Part shown: in pieces, positions 1 through 8,760 of the stretch
How positions within the stretch are numbered: the first letter of the stretch is position 1
How the letters are laid out: the number at the start of each line of letters is the position of its first letter
Origin: an uncultured Bacteroidia bacterium
GTDB taxonomy: Bacteria; Bacteroidota; Bacteroidia; Bacteroidales; F082
Reading direction: 5' to 3'
NCBI GenBank assembly: GCA_902786745.1
Contig: CADADR010000003.1
Coordinates: forward strand, 186,001 to 250,000
DNA: 64,000 nt
Notes under the pieces: generated by a model
Databases searched by the model: none
What the model was told of the DNA's origin: nothing
What the model saw: the letters and a program-made list of their open reading frames with translations, nothing else
Translations under genes and position numbers: made by a program

Positions 1-3000
1 AGCGTGAAGGTCTTCTTCGAGCGCGGCATCAGGTCGAAGTAGAAGTAGGCACGGTCATCGCGCAAGTCGATGTGCTTGGCGCCTTCGTTCTCGGCCATAC
101 CGCCATTCAAGCGGTCGTTGACGAGCTCCCAACCCGAAGGCAGGTAGTACGACAAGGCCAGCTCTGTGACTTGATACTCACTCGGGTTGGTCACCGTCAT
201 CTCCACCTTGAGGTCGGTGCCAGCGGTCAGGTTGGTCAAGTTGACCGGGTTGCCATTCTTGTCGGTATAGCTCACCGTCATGTTGATGAAGTTGCCGCTC
301 TCGTTCATGTCGTATTCGGCCACGGCAGTCTTGGTGAAGACATGGGCCACCATCTTCTGGTTGGTGTTGTTCTTGATTTCGATGGTGTTGCCGCCCAGTT
401 TAGGCGTGAAGCCGAATCCGACGGAGGCCATATTGGTATTCAGGGTACGTTCCTCGCCGTTCACCTTGACGGTGGCCGAGAGGTTGCTATTGTTGAGGCC
501 CATCTTCTCGGCATACTTGCCAAGCACGAAGAGCGAGAAGGCCGTAGTCTGGGTGTCGAGCCAATCGTCGCCGCTCAGCACGCCGCACACCGAGTTGATG
601 TTGTTTTGCACCGTCTGCTTGTCCACGTCACAGAGCATCTGCACGTAGGTCAGGAAAGCGAGGTCGCGGGGGCGGGAACCGAAGGAGGTGTAATAGTCCG
701 ACATCATCTTACCTTCTTCCAAAGTAGGCAGCAGGCTCTGGGCGATGCTGGTCTTACCCGTTTGGGCAAAGGCAGCGGCTGCCAAGGCTTTGGTAAGGTC
801 ATACTTCATCTCTATCTCCTTGAAGCGGTTCATGGCGCCCATCTCAGCCTTGTCGGCCAAAGCCAACACAAAGAGACGGTAGGCCTGGATGGTCTCACCC
901 TGCTTGTAGTCGGGGTTGTTGCGCCATTGCTTGGCCCGGTCGCTTTGGTATTTCAGCAGGCCATCGATGAAGTATTGCGGCACGTTGTAGCCTTGCTTGC
1001 GGGCTTCAACAAGGAAATGCAAGGCATAGATCTCGGTCCACGGGTCGGTGTAACGGCCGCCAATCCAGTTGGTCATTGAGTTGTCGGACTTGCGGTAGGC
1101 CTTCAGGTTGTTGATGGCCATATCGATGTTGTTCCTCATCTCTTCCTTGGCCTTGTCGTCGAGTTGGACGAAGTAGTTCAGATAGAGTTGCGGGAAGGCC
1201 TTCGAGGTCACTTGCTCAAGGCAGCCGTGCGGGTAGTCCATGAGGTAGTCGAGACGTCCGAAGAGATCGACGGGGAGTAACGACGAAACGGTGATGTTGC
1301 CTTGTTGTGTCCCTTCCATACCAGCAAGTGTGAACGGCACACTCAGCGTCTGGCCCGCCTCAATCTCCTTGGTGATGGTGTTGCGACATTCGGCGTATGG
1401 CATACGGATGGGCATCACCGTCGACGACTCGGCGGTATAGCCCTCGCCCGTCACCTTGACGTTCAATTCGGCGTTGCCCATGGTCTTGGGGATGTTCGTC
1501 TTGACGACGATCAGGCCCTCACCGTTGCCGTCGATCTGCACCGAGGTGGGCAAAGCACCGACCACATCAAGGTTCTTGTTGTCAAACTTCACCTCCAGCG
1601 TCTTGTTCTTCATCGTGGGAGCCTGCACCTGCACCTTGAGGTTGAGTTCGTCGCCGGGAGCCACCACACGAGGTGCCGAGGCATAGAGGTTGATCGGGTC
1701 AAAGACCTTCATCGATTTCTCTGCCGAGCCGAAGGCCTTGCCATCGCCTTTGGCCACCACCATGAAGCGGAGAGCGCCAGAGCATTGCGGCACTTCTATC
1801 GTATGGGTGTTTGAAGCGCCAGCCTTCAACTCAAAGGGACCATAGGTCACCGCGAAGGCCTTGAAGCGCTTGTCGAGGGTGATCTCCTGGTTGAGGATAC
1901 CGTCGCCGCCGATGGCATAGACGGAGCCCAGCTCGCCACTAAAGGCGTCGACGATGTTGGCGTAATTGTCCCAAGTGCGCACGCTCAATGCCTGCTTGCT
2001 GTTGAAGTAACCGTAAGGATTGGGCGTCTTGTAGTTGGTCAGGCCGAGGATGCCTTCGTCGACGACGGCCAGTGTGTAGGTCATGCCTTGCTTGTTGGCT
2101 TCGGCCACCTTCACTTCCACCTTTTTCTTTGTGTTGGCCGTTTCGGGCACTTGGATGACAGGCTGCAACTGCAGCTTCTTGTCTTCCACCTTCACGGGCA
2201 CCACGCCATAGAGGCGGATAGGCATATCGTTGGCGACGTCGTGCGGCTGTATCAAGGCCACATAGACGTAGACATTCGGAATCATCTCTTCGGTAGCGGT
2301 GATCTCCACCTTACCCTCCTGGCCGAGGTTCTCCACCAGCATGTTTTGCAGCACCTTGTCGTTGGCTTCCACGGTTACCAGCGCCTTGGCTTTTTCGTTG
2401 GCCGGGAAGGTGACGACGATCTTCTCGCCCACCTGATAGCTTTCGGCCGTAGTCTTCATGGAGAGTTGGGCAGGAGCGCCCACGGCCGACGAGGCATGGC
2501 CATAGCCCCAGTCGAAGCTGATGACCTTGGCAAAGGTGTTGCCACCCTGCTTGTCGTCGACGACGAAGAGGTAGCAGCCCCATTTGTCGTTCGGGATGTT
2601 GAAGGTCACCGAGGTGGTGCCATTGCAGGTCAAAGAGCCGTTTTGCACAGGGGCTTTATAGGTACCCGAGGCATAGCGTTGCAACGAGTATTGGTCCTCG
2701 CTCGACCACCACCAGTAGGAATCCAGCTTATAGAGGGCATAGTCGAGGGCGACGGAAGCCTTGCAAGCCGTGCCGTCCTCGTTGACCATGGCGATATTGA
2801 AGGTCCAGTCTTTCTCGGTGTCGTAGTAGCTGCCATATTTCGAGGCGGTCTCAGGCAGGTCGACGCCCACATAACGGTCGTATGGCGAGAGCTTCGACTT
2901 GAAGGAAGCGATGCTGAAGTCGCCACCCTGTTCGAAGACCTTTACCGTGAAGGTGCCGTTCATCATCTGGGCGGCATAGATATCCTTCAGCGGACCGAAG

Positions 3001-5393
3001 CCCACATTGGCCACGCCTTCCGCGTTGAGGTTGCCGCTATAAAGGGCCAACTCTTGCGGGACAAAGCTCTGGGTCTCGTTCACGAAGGTGTAGTTGGGAT
3101 AGGCCTTGAAAGTGGTCTCACCGCCACGGAGCTTCACATCCACTTCGGCCTTCAAGCCGTTGGCTTTCATGCCGTTGAGCCATCTTGAAGTCAGGTTAAC
3201 ACGGTCGTTATGCTTCAGGCTGACCACCTCAGGCAGGTCCATCTTGATTTCCAAGCGGTTGGGTTTCACCGTCTCCACACGCAGGTATTGTGTGATGGTG
3301 CTTGTGCCCACCTTGAAACGGGCTTGCCACACGCCGGTCTCATCGGCCACATTGGTCGGCACGGTGAAGCAGTAGATGTCGTTCACAGGCTTGCTGTTCA
3401 CCTGCTTGGCATAGAGGCGACCTGTGGCGTCCATCACCTCGAGGACGACGGGGTAGTCGGCGGGGATGGCTGCATCCAAATCGTTGAGCATGAGGTTGAG
3501 TTGCAACTCATCGCCCGGACGCCACACGCCGCGGTTGCTGTAGGCGAAGGCGGAGACGCCCTTTTCGACGGGCTCGCCAGCAATATCGAAGCGGCTGTAC
3601 GATAAGGCATTGCCGTCGTTCAACTTGATGACCGACTTGCCGTCTTTCTTATTGTAGGCCACCACGAAAGCGGGGCGGTTGGCACATTGCAGCTGCACGT
3701 GGCCCATGCCGTCGACGTTGCCTTTGGCGAGCTCCTGCTTCTGGTAGTTGTAGGCCGTCACCTGAGCGCCTGTGGCGGGCTTGGCATCGGAGATGCGGTA
3801 GACATACACGTCAACGAGGTCGTCGCGGCCCATCTTGGCCGTCACGGCGAGGTCGCTGACGACGATGTTCTTCTTCTGCTCCACATAGTTATAATAGTAG
3901 TAGCCGTTGGGGTCGTTCCATTCGCCGTCGTAGCGGTATTCCTTGTAGTCGTAGCGGTTGCCGTCCCAATACTCGGCCTCACGTTTCTCGTTCTCAACCA
4001 CGGCTTGTTTCATCTCTTCAGAAGCGAAGGTGTAGTCGGCGGGACCGAAGTTAAGGCTGAGTTGGTACATCGCACCAGGCTCCACCTTGACGTAGTCGGA
4101 AAGGACGATGGGGAACGTCTTCCACTGGTTGGCGTAGGGGTTGTCGATGGCCAGCCTCACCTTCTTCTCGAGACGGCCTGCCTTACGTATGCCGTAGGTC
4201 TCGCTCAACTCGTTGTCCTGCATGAAAGAGAGGATATTGTCGTCGAAGACACGCACGATCCTCAGCGTCACCGCGTTGAGGCAGATGGCGTCAAAATACA
4301 CCGTGGTCTCCTCCACCTTAGGGATGATGACGCCGTCGTCGGTCCAACGCACCTTAGGCAGGTTGTCGGTAAGGTCGAAGTCGAAGGGATAGTCGCTTTG
4401 CATGAGCATGCCGTTGGCGGCGCGGATGCCGCTGCCCACGGTCATGTTCAGCTCCGACAATTCATAGTTGTTGAGTGAGCTCTTGTCGAAATAGAAATCG
4501 ATCTGGTTGCCTTTGATATCGGCCTTGTAGCCCAGTGCCTTGTTGAAGGTGACGAAGCCGTCGAGGTTCTGGTCTTCTTTCAGCGGTTGTGAGAAGAATA
4601 AAGAGGCTTTGTTGGCGGCCTTGTCGACATCGAACAGCAGGGGCTTGAAGCCGTCCTTGGCATATACCGTCAGCTCGCGTTGCATCTTGGCTTTGCAGTC
4701 GATGGGTTTGCCGTCGAGCGTCAGGGGCAACTGATAGTCGGAGGCCTCGCGTTTCAGGCCTTGCACGAGGAAATCGAAGACATTGTTTCCGACGTAACTC
4801 ACCTCCACGGGATGGTCCTTGCGGAAGGACTCGTCGAACAGTTTGACGGCCTCGGCCTGATCGATGGGCGTGGCAAACGCCAGACGGATGTTGTAGCTCA
4901 TTTCCTCGTTGGAGGTGCAGATGGGCTGCATGGTGACGAGGCTGAAGTTTTGGCGGCGTACGCCGAAGCCGAACTCCAGCACCTTGTCGGGAGCGACGTC
5001 AACGAAGTCGGCCATCTTGAACCTACAGACATAGTTCTGGTCCTTGTCGATGTTGTCGTACTGGAAACCGACGGTGTTTTCGTCGATCCACATGGCCTTA
5101 CCCTTCAGGGCGGGTGCGAACTCGAAGGCCTTGGCGGGGATGGGCTCGCCGAATTTCACCTTCAGGTCTTCGGGGTTGCTGAAGCGCACCACGACGGGCT
5201 CGCCGGCAGCGATGACGCCCGAGGTGTAGCTGTCGAGCATGGCCAGCATAGACTCATCCAACTGGCTGATGCGTTCCACAAACACATTGTTGTCCTTCCC
5301 CTTCTTGCCGCATGAGGGCAACAAGGCAAGCAGCAACAAGCCCATAACCAGGCTGATGCCGCTGATTCTTTTCAAATAATGCATGGTTTTCAT
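1..5393 (-). CDS. Alpha-2-macroglobulin family lipoprotein (3' end outside window)
   Basis: Envelope protease-trapping protein of the bacterial alpha-2-macroglobulin family. About 1,797 residues are inside the window and the C-terminus lies beyond base 1. It starts with a lipoprotein signal peptide whose lipobox is LPSC, with the lipidated Cys at residue 28. Two ATGs are possible, at 5393 and 5384; I chose the first. The thioester motif PHGCLEQ is intact at 1212-1232 (Cys at about residue 1391), so the protein should form the Cys-Gln thioester that traps attacking proteases covalently. The region before it is rich in beta-strand-type sequence, as expected for the stacked MG domains. Its own promoter lies at 5424-5431. 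In many bacteria such genes sit next to pbpC (penicillin-binding protein 1C); that partner would lie left of the window and cannot be checked here. Confidence 0.93.
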   Translation of the reverse strand, partial: MKTMHYLKRISGISLVMGLLLLALLPSCGKKGKDNNVFVERISQLDESMLAMLDSYTSGVIAAGEPVVVRFSNPEDLKVKFGEPIPAKAFEFAPALKGKAMWIDENTVGFQYDNIDKDQNYVCRFKMADFVDVAPDKVLEFGFGVRRQNFSLVTMQPICTSNEEMSYNIRLAFATPIDQAEAVKLFDESFRKDHPVEVSYVGNNVFDFLVQGLKREASDYQLPLTLDGKPIDCKAKMQRELTVYAKDGFKPLLFDVDKAANKASLFFSQPLKEDQNLDGFVTFNKALGYKADIKGNQIDFYFDKSSLNNYELSELNMTVGSGIRAANGMLMQSDYPFDFDLTDNLPKVRWTDDGVIIPKVEETTVYFDAICLNAVTLRIVRVFDDNILSFMQDNELSETYGIRKAGRLEKKVRLAIDNPYANQWKTFPIVLSDYVKVEPGAMYQLSLNFGPADYTFASEEMKQAVVENEKREAEYWDGNRYDYKEYRYDGEWNDPNGYYYYNYVEQKKNIVVSDLAVTAKMGRDDLVDVYVYRISDAKPATGAQVTAYNYQKQELAKGNVDGMGHVQLQCANRPAFVVAYNKKDGKSVIKLNDGNALSYSRFDIAGEPVEKGVSAFAYSNRGVWRPGDELQLNLMLNDLDAAIPADYPVVLEVMDATGRLYAKQVNSKPVNDIYCFTVPTNVADETGVWQARFKVGTSTITQYLRVETVKPNRLEIKMDLPEVVSLKHNDRVNLTSRWLNGMKANGLKAEVDVKLRGGETTFKAYPNYTFVNETQSFVPQELALYSGNLNAEGVANVGFGPLKDIYAAQMMNGTFTVKVFEQGGDFSIASFKSKLSPYDRYVGVDLPETASKYGSYYDTEKDWTFNIAMVNEDGTACKASVALDYALYKLDSYWWWSSEDQYSLQRYASGTYKAPVQNGSLTCNGTTSVTFNIPNDKWGCYLFVVDDKQGGNTFAKVISFDWGYGHASSAVGAPAQLSMKTTAESYQVGEKIVVTFPANEKAKALVTVEANDKVLQNMLVENLGQEGKVEITATEEMIPNVYVYVALIQPHDVANDMPIRLYGVVPVKVEDKKLQLQPVIQVPETANTKKKVEVKVAEANKQGMTYTLAVVDEGILGLTNYKTPNPYGYFNSKQALSVRTWDNYANIVDAFSGELGSVYAIGGDGILNQEITLDKRFKAFAVTYGPFELKAGASNTHTIEVPQCSGALRFMVVAKGDGKAFGSAEKSMKVFDPINLYASAPRVVAPGDELNLKVQVQAPTMKNKTLEVKFDNKNLDVVGALPTSVQIDGNGEGLIVVKTNIPKTMGNAELNVKVTGEGYTAESSTVMPIRMPYAECRNTITKEIEAGQTLSVPFTLAGMEGTQQGNITVSSLLPVDLFGRLDYLMDYPHGCLEQVTSKAFPQLYLNYFVQLDDKAKEEMRNNIDMAINNLKAYRKSDNSMTNWIGGRYTDPWTEIYALHFLVEARKQGYNVPQYFIDGLLKYQSDRAKQWRNNPDYKQGETIQAYRLFVLALADKAEMGAMNRFKEIEMKYDLTKALAAAAFAQTGKTSIAQSLLPTLEEGKMMSDYYTSFGSRPRDLAFLTYVQMLCDVDKQTVQNNINSVCGVLSGDDWLDTQTTAFSLFVLGKYAEKMGLNNSNLSATVKVNGEERTLNTNMASVGFGFTPKLGGNTIEIKNNTNQKMVAHVFTKTAVAEYDMNESGNFINMTVSYTDKNGNPVNLTNLTAGTDLKVEMTVTNPSEYQVTELALSYYLPSGWELVNDRLNGGMAENEGAKHIDLRDDRAYFYFDLMPRSKKTFT

Positions 5394-5423
5394 ATCATAG
5401 CTTTTTGAGTTATTTTCAAAAAG

Positions 5424-5431
5424 CAAAAATA
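5424..5431 (-). promoter_or_regulatory. Promoter -7 box for the alpha-2-macroglobulin gene
   Basis: TATTTTTG on the minus strand matches the Bacteroidota -7 consensus TAnnTTTG. It lies about 30 bases upstream of the start codon at 5393 and just downstream of the terminator at 5454-5487, so the gene is transcribed independently of the remnant behind it. Confidence 0.6.
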
Positions 5432-5453
5432 GAAAACCTACTTGAAACAAAAA

Positions 5454-5487
5454 AGCCCTTTTTCAAATATTCTATGGAAAAAGGGCT
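5454..5487 (-). terminator. Rho-independent terminator of the TonB-receptor remnant
   Basis: Inverted repeat AGCCCTTTTTC / GAAAAAGGGCT (11-bp arms, 12-base loop), followed on the minus strand by a run of six T. It is correctly placed 10 bases after the stop codon of the receptor remnant at 5497. Confidence 0.8.
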
Positions 5488-5496
5488 AATTTGGAA

Positions 5497-5673
5497 TTAG
5501 AACCACACCTTATAAGAAAACGACGGAATAATCGGGAAGAAACTCCGCTGCCAGAGCGTTTGCGGCTCGTTGGGGAACTGGTTCCAATACAACGGGTCGC
5601 CTTTCGGGTCGCCGTAGTAGTAATAGAACGGGTTCTGTCGGCAATACACATTGTAGATGGAGAACGCTTTTCC
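5497..5673 (-). pseudogene. 3' remnant of a TonB-dependent receptor gene
   Basis: On the minus strand an open frame of 58 codons ends at TAA (5497-5499). It reads as the extreme C-terminus of a Bacteroidota TonB-dependent outer-membrane receptor: an AFSIYNVY strand, a tyrosine-rich turn (NPFYYYYG), a Q-F-P / W-Q-R-S strand, and a closing FFPIIPSFSYKVWF, the typical last beta-strand with terminal Phe. An in-frame TGA (5674-5676) precedes it immediately and nothing receptor-like continues upstream, so the rest of the gene (usually 700-1,000 residues) is gone. The original terminator is preserved behind it. This is a decayed gene end left by a deletion or rearrangement. The homology call is from pattern recognition, not a search. 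Confidence 0.72.
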
Positions 5674-5753
5674 TCATGACGATTGTTAATGGTGTTGTTT
5701 GTAATCCAGAACTGAAGGCATAACGAAAGCCAAATAGTTTTTATTGCATCAAT

Positions 5754-5791
5754 GCTTGTAGGGTGTGTCGTAAAACGGCAGCCCTACAAGC
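5754..5791. repeat. Isolated 10-bp inverted repeat (REP-like hairpin)
   Basis: GCTTGTAGGG and CCCTACAAGC form perfect 10-bp arms around an 18-base loop, in the gene-free stretch 5674-5832. No T-run follows, so it is not an obvious terminator. A second small hairpin (CCCGC / GCGGG around AGAG) lies at about 5815-5828. I see no gene in 5674-5832. Confidence 0.5.
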
Positions 5792-5832
5792 GCTTATCGT
5801 CGCCATTTCTTCGGCCCGCAGAGGCGGGTTTC

Positions 5833-6414
5833 TTATTCAGCCAAATGCCATATGCATTGTTTCTCTGAATCATAGAAACTCACCAGGCCTTCCCCTTTGA
5901 CATGACATACACTATTCTGATTGCAACCATCACCCATCGTAATTTGATATGGTATGGTGTCCCCTAAAGACGATTCAAGATTGGCAACATTACCCTCGAA
6001 CGTGTACTTAAACATGGATGTATTGTTTATGTTCACATAAAACTTTGCCAATGCATCTTCCTTACCTTCACCGAACTCGGATAAACTAATTTCATATTTA
6101 CAATCGGCATCCATTGCTTTTAACCCAACTGTATAAGTCATTGGATTACCAATTTGTCCGCAAATGTATTCATACGTGTAATACTCATCGTCATACTCGG
6201 GAGCATTGACAAGTCTTGCTTCAAACACCAAGGTTTCATCTTGGTCGTTTTTAAACACTACTTTCTGTCCTTCCACATAGGGATAATAGTCATTCCATAT
6301 GTATTTAGGAAGATGGTAACCTTCGTGTGTACACATCTCAGGTTTTTCCCTGCAGCCAAGCAGACTAACCAATAAAAGGCTCATAAAACAAAACAATAAT
6401 CGTGTGTTCTTCAT
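5833..6414 (-). CDS. Uncharacterised lipoprotein
   Basis: 193-residue protein with a lipoprotein signal peptide: a hydrophobic run over residues 6-19 and the lipobox SLLGC with Cys at 21. The mature part is acidic and rich in aromatic residues, with several Cys that could form disulphides (Cys 28 and those in ICGQ, DCKYE, GCNQ and VCHV). I recognise no domain. It is visibly AT-richer than the housekeeping genes in the window and stands alone between repeat-rich gaps, which suggests accessory DNA. The N-terminus with its signal peptide makes the start secure. Confidence 0.75.
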   Translation of the reverse strand: MKNTRLLFCFMSLLLVSLLGCREKPEMCTHEGYHLPKYIWNDYYPYVEGQKVVFKNDQDETLVFEARLVNAPEYDDEYYTYEYICGQIGNPMTYTVGLKAMDADCKYEISLSEFGEGKEDALAKFYVNINNTSMFKYTFEGNVANLESSLGDTIPYQITMGDGCNQNSVCHVKGEGLVSFYDSEKQCIWHLAE

Positions 6415-6492
6415 AGCTCTTAGATTTGAATGTTTTTGATATGTAACGATGAAAAGAAGCTTTTATTGTTTGATAAACTTCGAGAATAAGCA

Positions 6493-6685
6493 TTCTCCGT
6501 TCCAGCGAATTTGCAATTCGCTGGTGTCGAGCATGGGGATTTGCAATCCCTTTCCATGACAGTGGCTTTCATGGCAACAAGTTCCTTTTCATCGGCAAAT
6601 ATAGCGGTTTTTCGGAAAAACAAGGGAAAAACGTGTTTTTCGCATTGTAAATGCTGACGTTTTTGACTGGCGGATTTGCAATACA
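6493..6685. repeat. Palindromic repeat element, copy A
   Basis: About 190 bases that align along most of their length with copy B at 7824-8025. It opens with a palindrome at 6502-6524 (arms CCAGCGAATT / AATTCGCTGG around TGC). A second palindrome follows with the core GGGATTTGCAATCCC. An A/T-rich middle leads to a degraded third palindrome (TGGCGGATTTGCAAT). The shared core is GGATTTGCAATCC. This fills the gap 6415-6694, where I see no gene. Confidence 0.75.
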
Positions 6686-6694
6686 TTATAAGAC

Positions 6695-7663
6695 CTAACA
6701 AACATTGGGCTTGATATAGAATGCCATCAAGTTATAATTCTTCTCTGAATATAGTGAAGGATTGTAATATAACAGGAATTTACCGAAATCCGACAAAAAA
6801 AGCCAATCATGCATCTCATCAGCAACCAATTCGTTTTTCATATTATAAAGATAAACGTTAGGTGGACAATCCATTTCACAAAAAACACGGTTTTGGCTAT
6901 TATCAACCTTGATTTCAATTCCTATTGAAAGAAAACATCCGAATTTGTTGGTGTTTTTATTTATTATGCTTTGCATTTCGGTAAGAATGCCGAAAGATGT
7001 TGTTATGTTTTTAAGATAACTGCCAGTGATATTATGGTCAATTTCATCTATATGGTAATCGTCAATGTACTTTTCGTCTTTTGTGTTCATTGCCGATGTA
7101 AGCCAACTAAAAAGAAAATGACTATGATCTGTTGCATATAGCTCAGCCTTAGTTCGATGATTAATAGTCGACAATCTTATTTTTCTCGTAGAAAGGGTAT
7201 CGGATTTCCATGGCTCTCGCATTTTAACAACAAAAGAAAGTCTCTTGCTTGAAAAAAACGCCTCAGAATAACATAAAACATCATCATTCTCGATATTCGA
7301 CAAGATTGTACATCTATTAAGTATGGTCCGAACTTGTTTGTTCATTTCATGATATATGAGAATAAAAGGAGGGATGTCAAATATATCTGCTAACGACCTA
7401 TTTACGTTATTGATATCTATTTTCAGTGTTACGCAGAAAAGTGCTTTGAATTTAGGCGTCACTTCTTTGATAAGTTTGTTTACTATTTGATACAGTTCAA
7501 AAGCAATAGCGAGATATTGACGAGAAGAATCCTTCGCAGTGTTGTCAATATCATCAACATTGTATTTGCCGATAAAACTTGTATCGGTGGCATCCAATTT
7601 TAGCAACAAGTCCTTTATATGAACAAATGTGTCGTTTTGATATTTATGGTAACTTCCATCCAT
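6695..7663 (-). CDS. Uncharacterised 322-residue protein, possible partner of a toxin tip
   Basis: I do not recognise the family. The protein has no signal peptide or membrane segment, so it is probably cytoplasmic. It looks mixed alpha/beta, is rich in Asn, Asp, Ile and Tyr, and has two halves of similar size. The gene is strongly AT-rich compared with its neighbours. Its start codon lies inside the last codons of the upstream 78-codon frame (20-base overlap), an arrangement common for polymorphic-toxin/immunity pairs. Both genes lie between the two copies of a palindromic repeat, which supports transfer as a cassette. An immunity role is inference from position only; at 322 residues it is longer than most immunity proteins. 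Confidence 0.6.
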   Translation of the reverse strand: MDGSYHKYQNDTFVHIKDLLLKLDATDTSFIGKYNVDDIDNTAKDSSRQYLAIAFELYQIVNKLIKEVTPKFKALFCVTLKIDINNVNRSLADIFDIPPFILIYHEMNKQVRTILNRCTILSNIENDDVLCYSEAFFSSKRLSFVVKMREPWKSDTLSTRKIRLSTINHRTKAELYATDHSHFLFSWLTSAMNTKDEKYIDDYHIDEIDHNITGSYLKNITTSFGILTEMQSIINKNTNKFGCFLSIGIEIKVDNSQNRVFCEMDCPPNVYLYNMKNELVADEMHDWLFLSDFGKFLLYYNPSLYSEKNYNLMAFYIKPNVC

Positions 7664-7880
7664 TGTTTTGCAAAAACTCTATTTCTTTGTTGGTAAACTT
7701 ATGATTACTATTATTGTGTTTCCAGGTCCCATCTTTATTTAGAGCAGTTCCATCTGAAAAATGAACATGGGGCTTTTCGGAATGAATTTTAGGATTGTCA
7801 AATCTAATTATATTTTTTAGGGCCTTCTCCCCGTTCCAGCGGATTTGCAATCCGCTGGGGTCGAACTTGGGGATTTGCAA
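7644..7880 (-). pseudogene. C-terminal fragment resembling a polymorphic (Rhs/YD-type) toxin tip
   Basis: 78-codon frame beginning with TTG inside repeat copy B. The first 18 or so residues (up to PSGLQIRWNGE) are just the repeat in translation. The likely genuine part starts near 7826 and reads as a compact C-terminal module: RFDNPKIH, then PHVHFSDGTALNKDGTWKH, then a helix (FTNKEIEFL) and the ending NNGWKLP. That layout resembles the tips of Rhs-like polymorphic toxins. No delivery domain, signal or plausible ATG start is present, so it is best read as an orphan tip cut off at the repeat. The toxin resemblance is a judgement from sequence style and needs a profile search. Confidence 0.45.
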
Positions 7881-8025
7881 TCCCCTATATCAACACTTGC
7901 TCTCATGGCTATTACATGTTTCGGGGGCAAAGATAATGGTTTTCATCCAATTGCGCATGCCTTTTTTCACGCATTACAAATGCTGATATTCGAGGCTGGC
8001 GGATTGCAAATCCGCCAGAACGGAT
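7824..8025. repeat. Palindromic repeat element, copy B
   Basis: About 200 bases aligning with copy A at 6493-6685. The first palindrome (7836-7858) has arms CCAGCGGATT / AATCCGCTGG around TGC. The second has GGGGATT / AATCCCC. The third, at about 8000-8022, is intact with arms CTGGCGGATT / AATCCGCCAG. The order and spacing of the three are the same as in copy A. It fills the gap between the AT-rich pair and the DUF2490 gene. Confidence 0.78.
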
Positions 8026-8070
8026 ACTATCAGGACAAGGCGCTTCATACCTGCAAAGGTACGAATAAAA

Positions 8071-8748
8071 TCAATACTTCGCCTTAAACGTCAAGCCAAA
8101 ATAGAATCTGTCTACGGGCTCGTTCACCCAAAGGTCGTTGTCCATGCGGGCAAAGGCAGAGAGGTAATAGCGTCTCGAAAGGCGGTAGTCCACCGAGAGC
8201 ACGGTGCGCAGGTTGTCGAGGCCGCCTTTCTTGGGGTCGTTGGTGAGCCAGAACAACTCGGTGGAGAGCGCATACTTGAAGCGGCTGTTCATCGGCTGGT
8301 AGGTCACCTTCAAGCGGTTGCGCCAATACAACTTGGGGTTGACACGATGCTCGCCCGTGCGCTCATCGTAGAAGGTGCCGATGGCCTTGCTGCGCACCTG
8401 GAACTTGAAGCGGCGCCACTCCTCAACATAGGTCACCTGCAAGCCCAAACGGCCACGGTTTTCATAGTAACCTCTGTCGTTGTGGCGACGGATGTAGTCG
8501 GCCGTGAGCCCGATGTTCATCCTATTGTGCAGGCAGTTGTAGTTCACCCCCACCGAGTTGAGCCATCGGTCGAACTGCGTGAAGTCGTGGTCGAAGCGCA
8601 GCTCCTCCTCTGCCGACAGGCCCCATGGTCCGCCCAGACCTGCCTCCGCTTCAGCCGACACAATGCCGCCGAAGTCGGTCGTACGTTCGCTCTGCGCGTA
8701 GGCACTTGCCGACAAGAGCAATAGTAATATGGTTATTAGCCTTCTCAT
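8071..8748 (-). CDS. DUF2490 family outer-membrane protein
   Basis: 225-residue secreted protein of the DUF2490 family, expected in the outer membrane as a small beta-barrel. I chose the ATG at 8748, because it places a standard signal peptide (MRRL, hydrophobic run, AYA-Q cleavage near residue 18) at the N-terminus; a longer frame from 8772 adds eight residues of no apparent use. The mature part is a series of alternating aromatic/polar strands (GLSAEEELRF, KFQVRSKAIGT, YYLSAFARMDNDLW) and ends in FYFGLTFKAKY, like a closing barrel strand. It is the last gene of a minus-strand run with the DUF4956 and VTC genes, separated from them by a palindromic repeat. Function unknown. Confidence 0.85.
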   Translation of the reverse strand: MRRLITILLLLLSASAYAQSERTTDFGGIVSAEAEAGLGGPWGLSAEEELRFDHDFTQFDRWLNSVGVNYNCLHNRMNIGLTADYIRRHNDRGYYENRGRLGLQVTYVEEWRRFKFQVRSKAIGTFYDERTGEHRVNPKLYWRNRLKVTYQPMNSRFKYALSTELFWLTNDPKKGGLDNLRTVLSVDYRLSRRYYLSAFARMDNDLWVNEPVDRFYFGLTFKAKY

Positions 8749-8760
8749 TTGCGTTTCTCG

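Noticed and set aside
6493..8025. Possible CRISPR array from the repeated palindromes
   Set aside because: Repeats are few, unequal in spacing and not separated by spacers of constant length; no cas genes are present. The arrays at 8761-8841 and 9587-9667 are rejected for the same reason.
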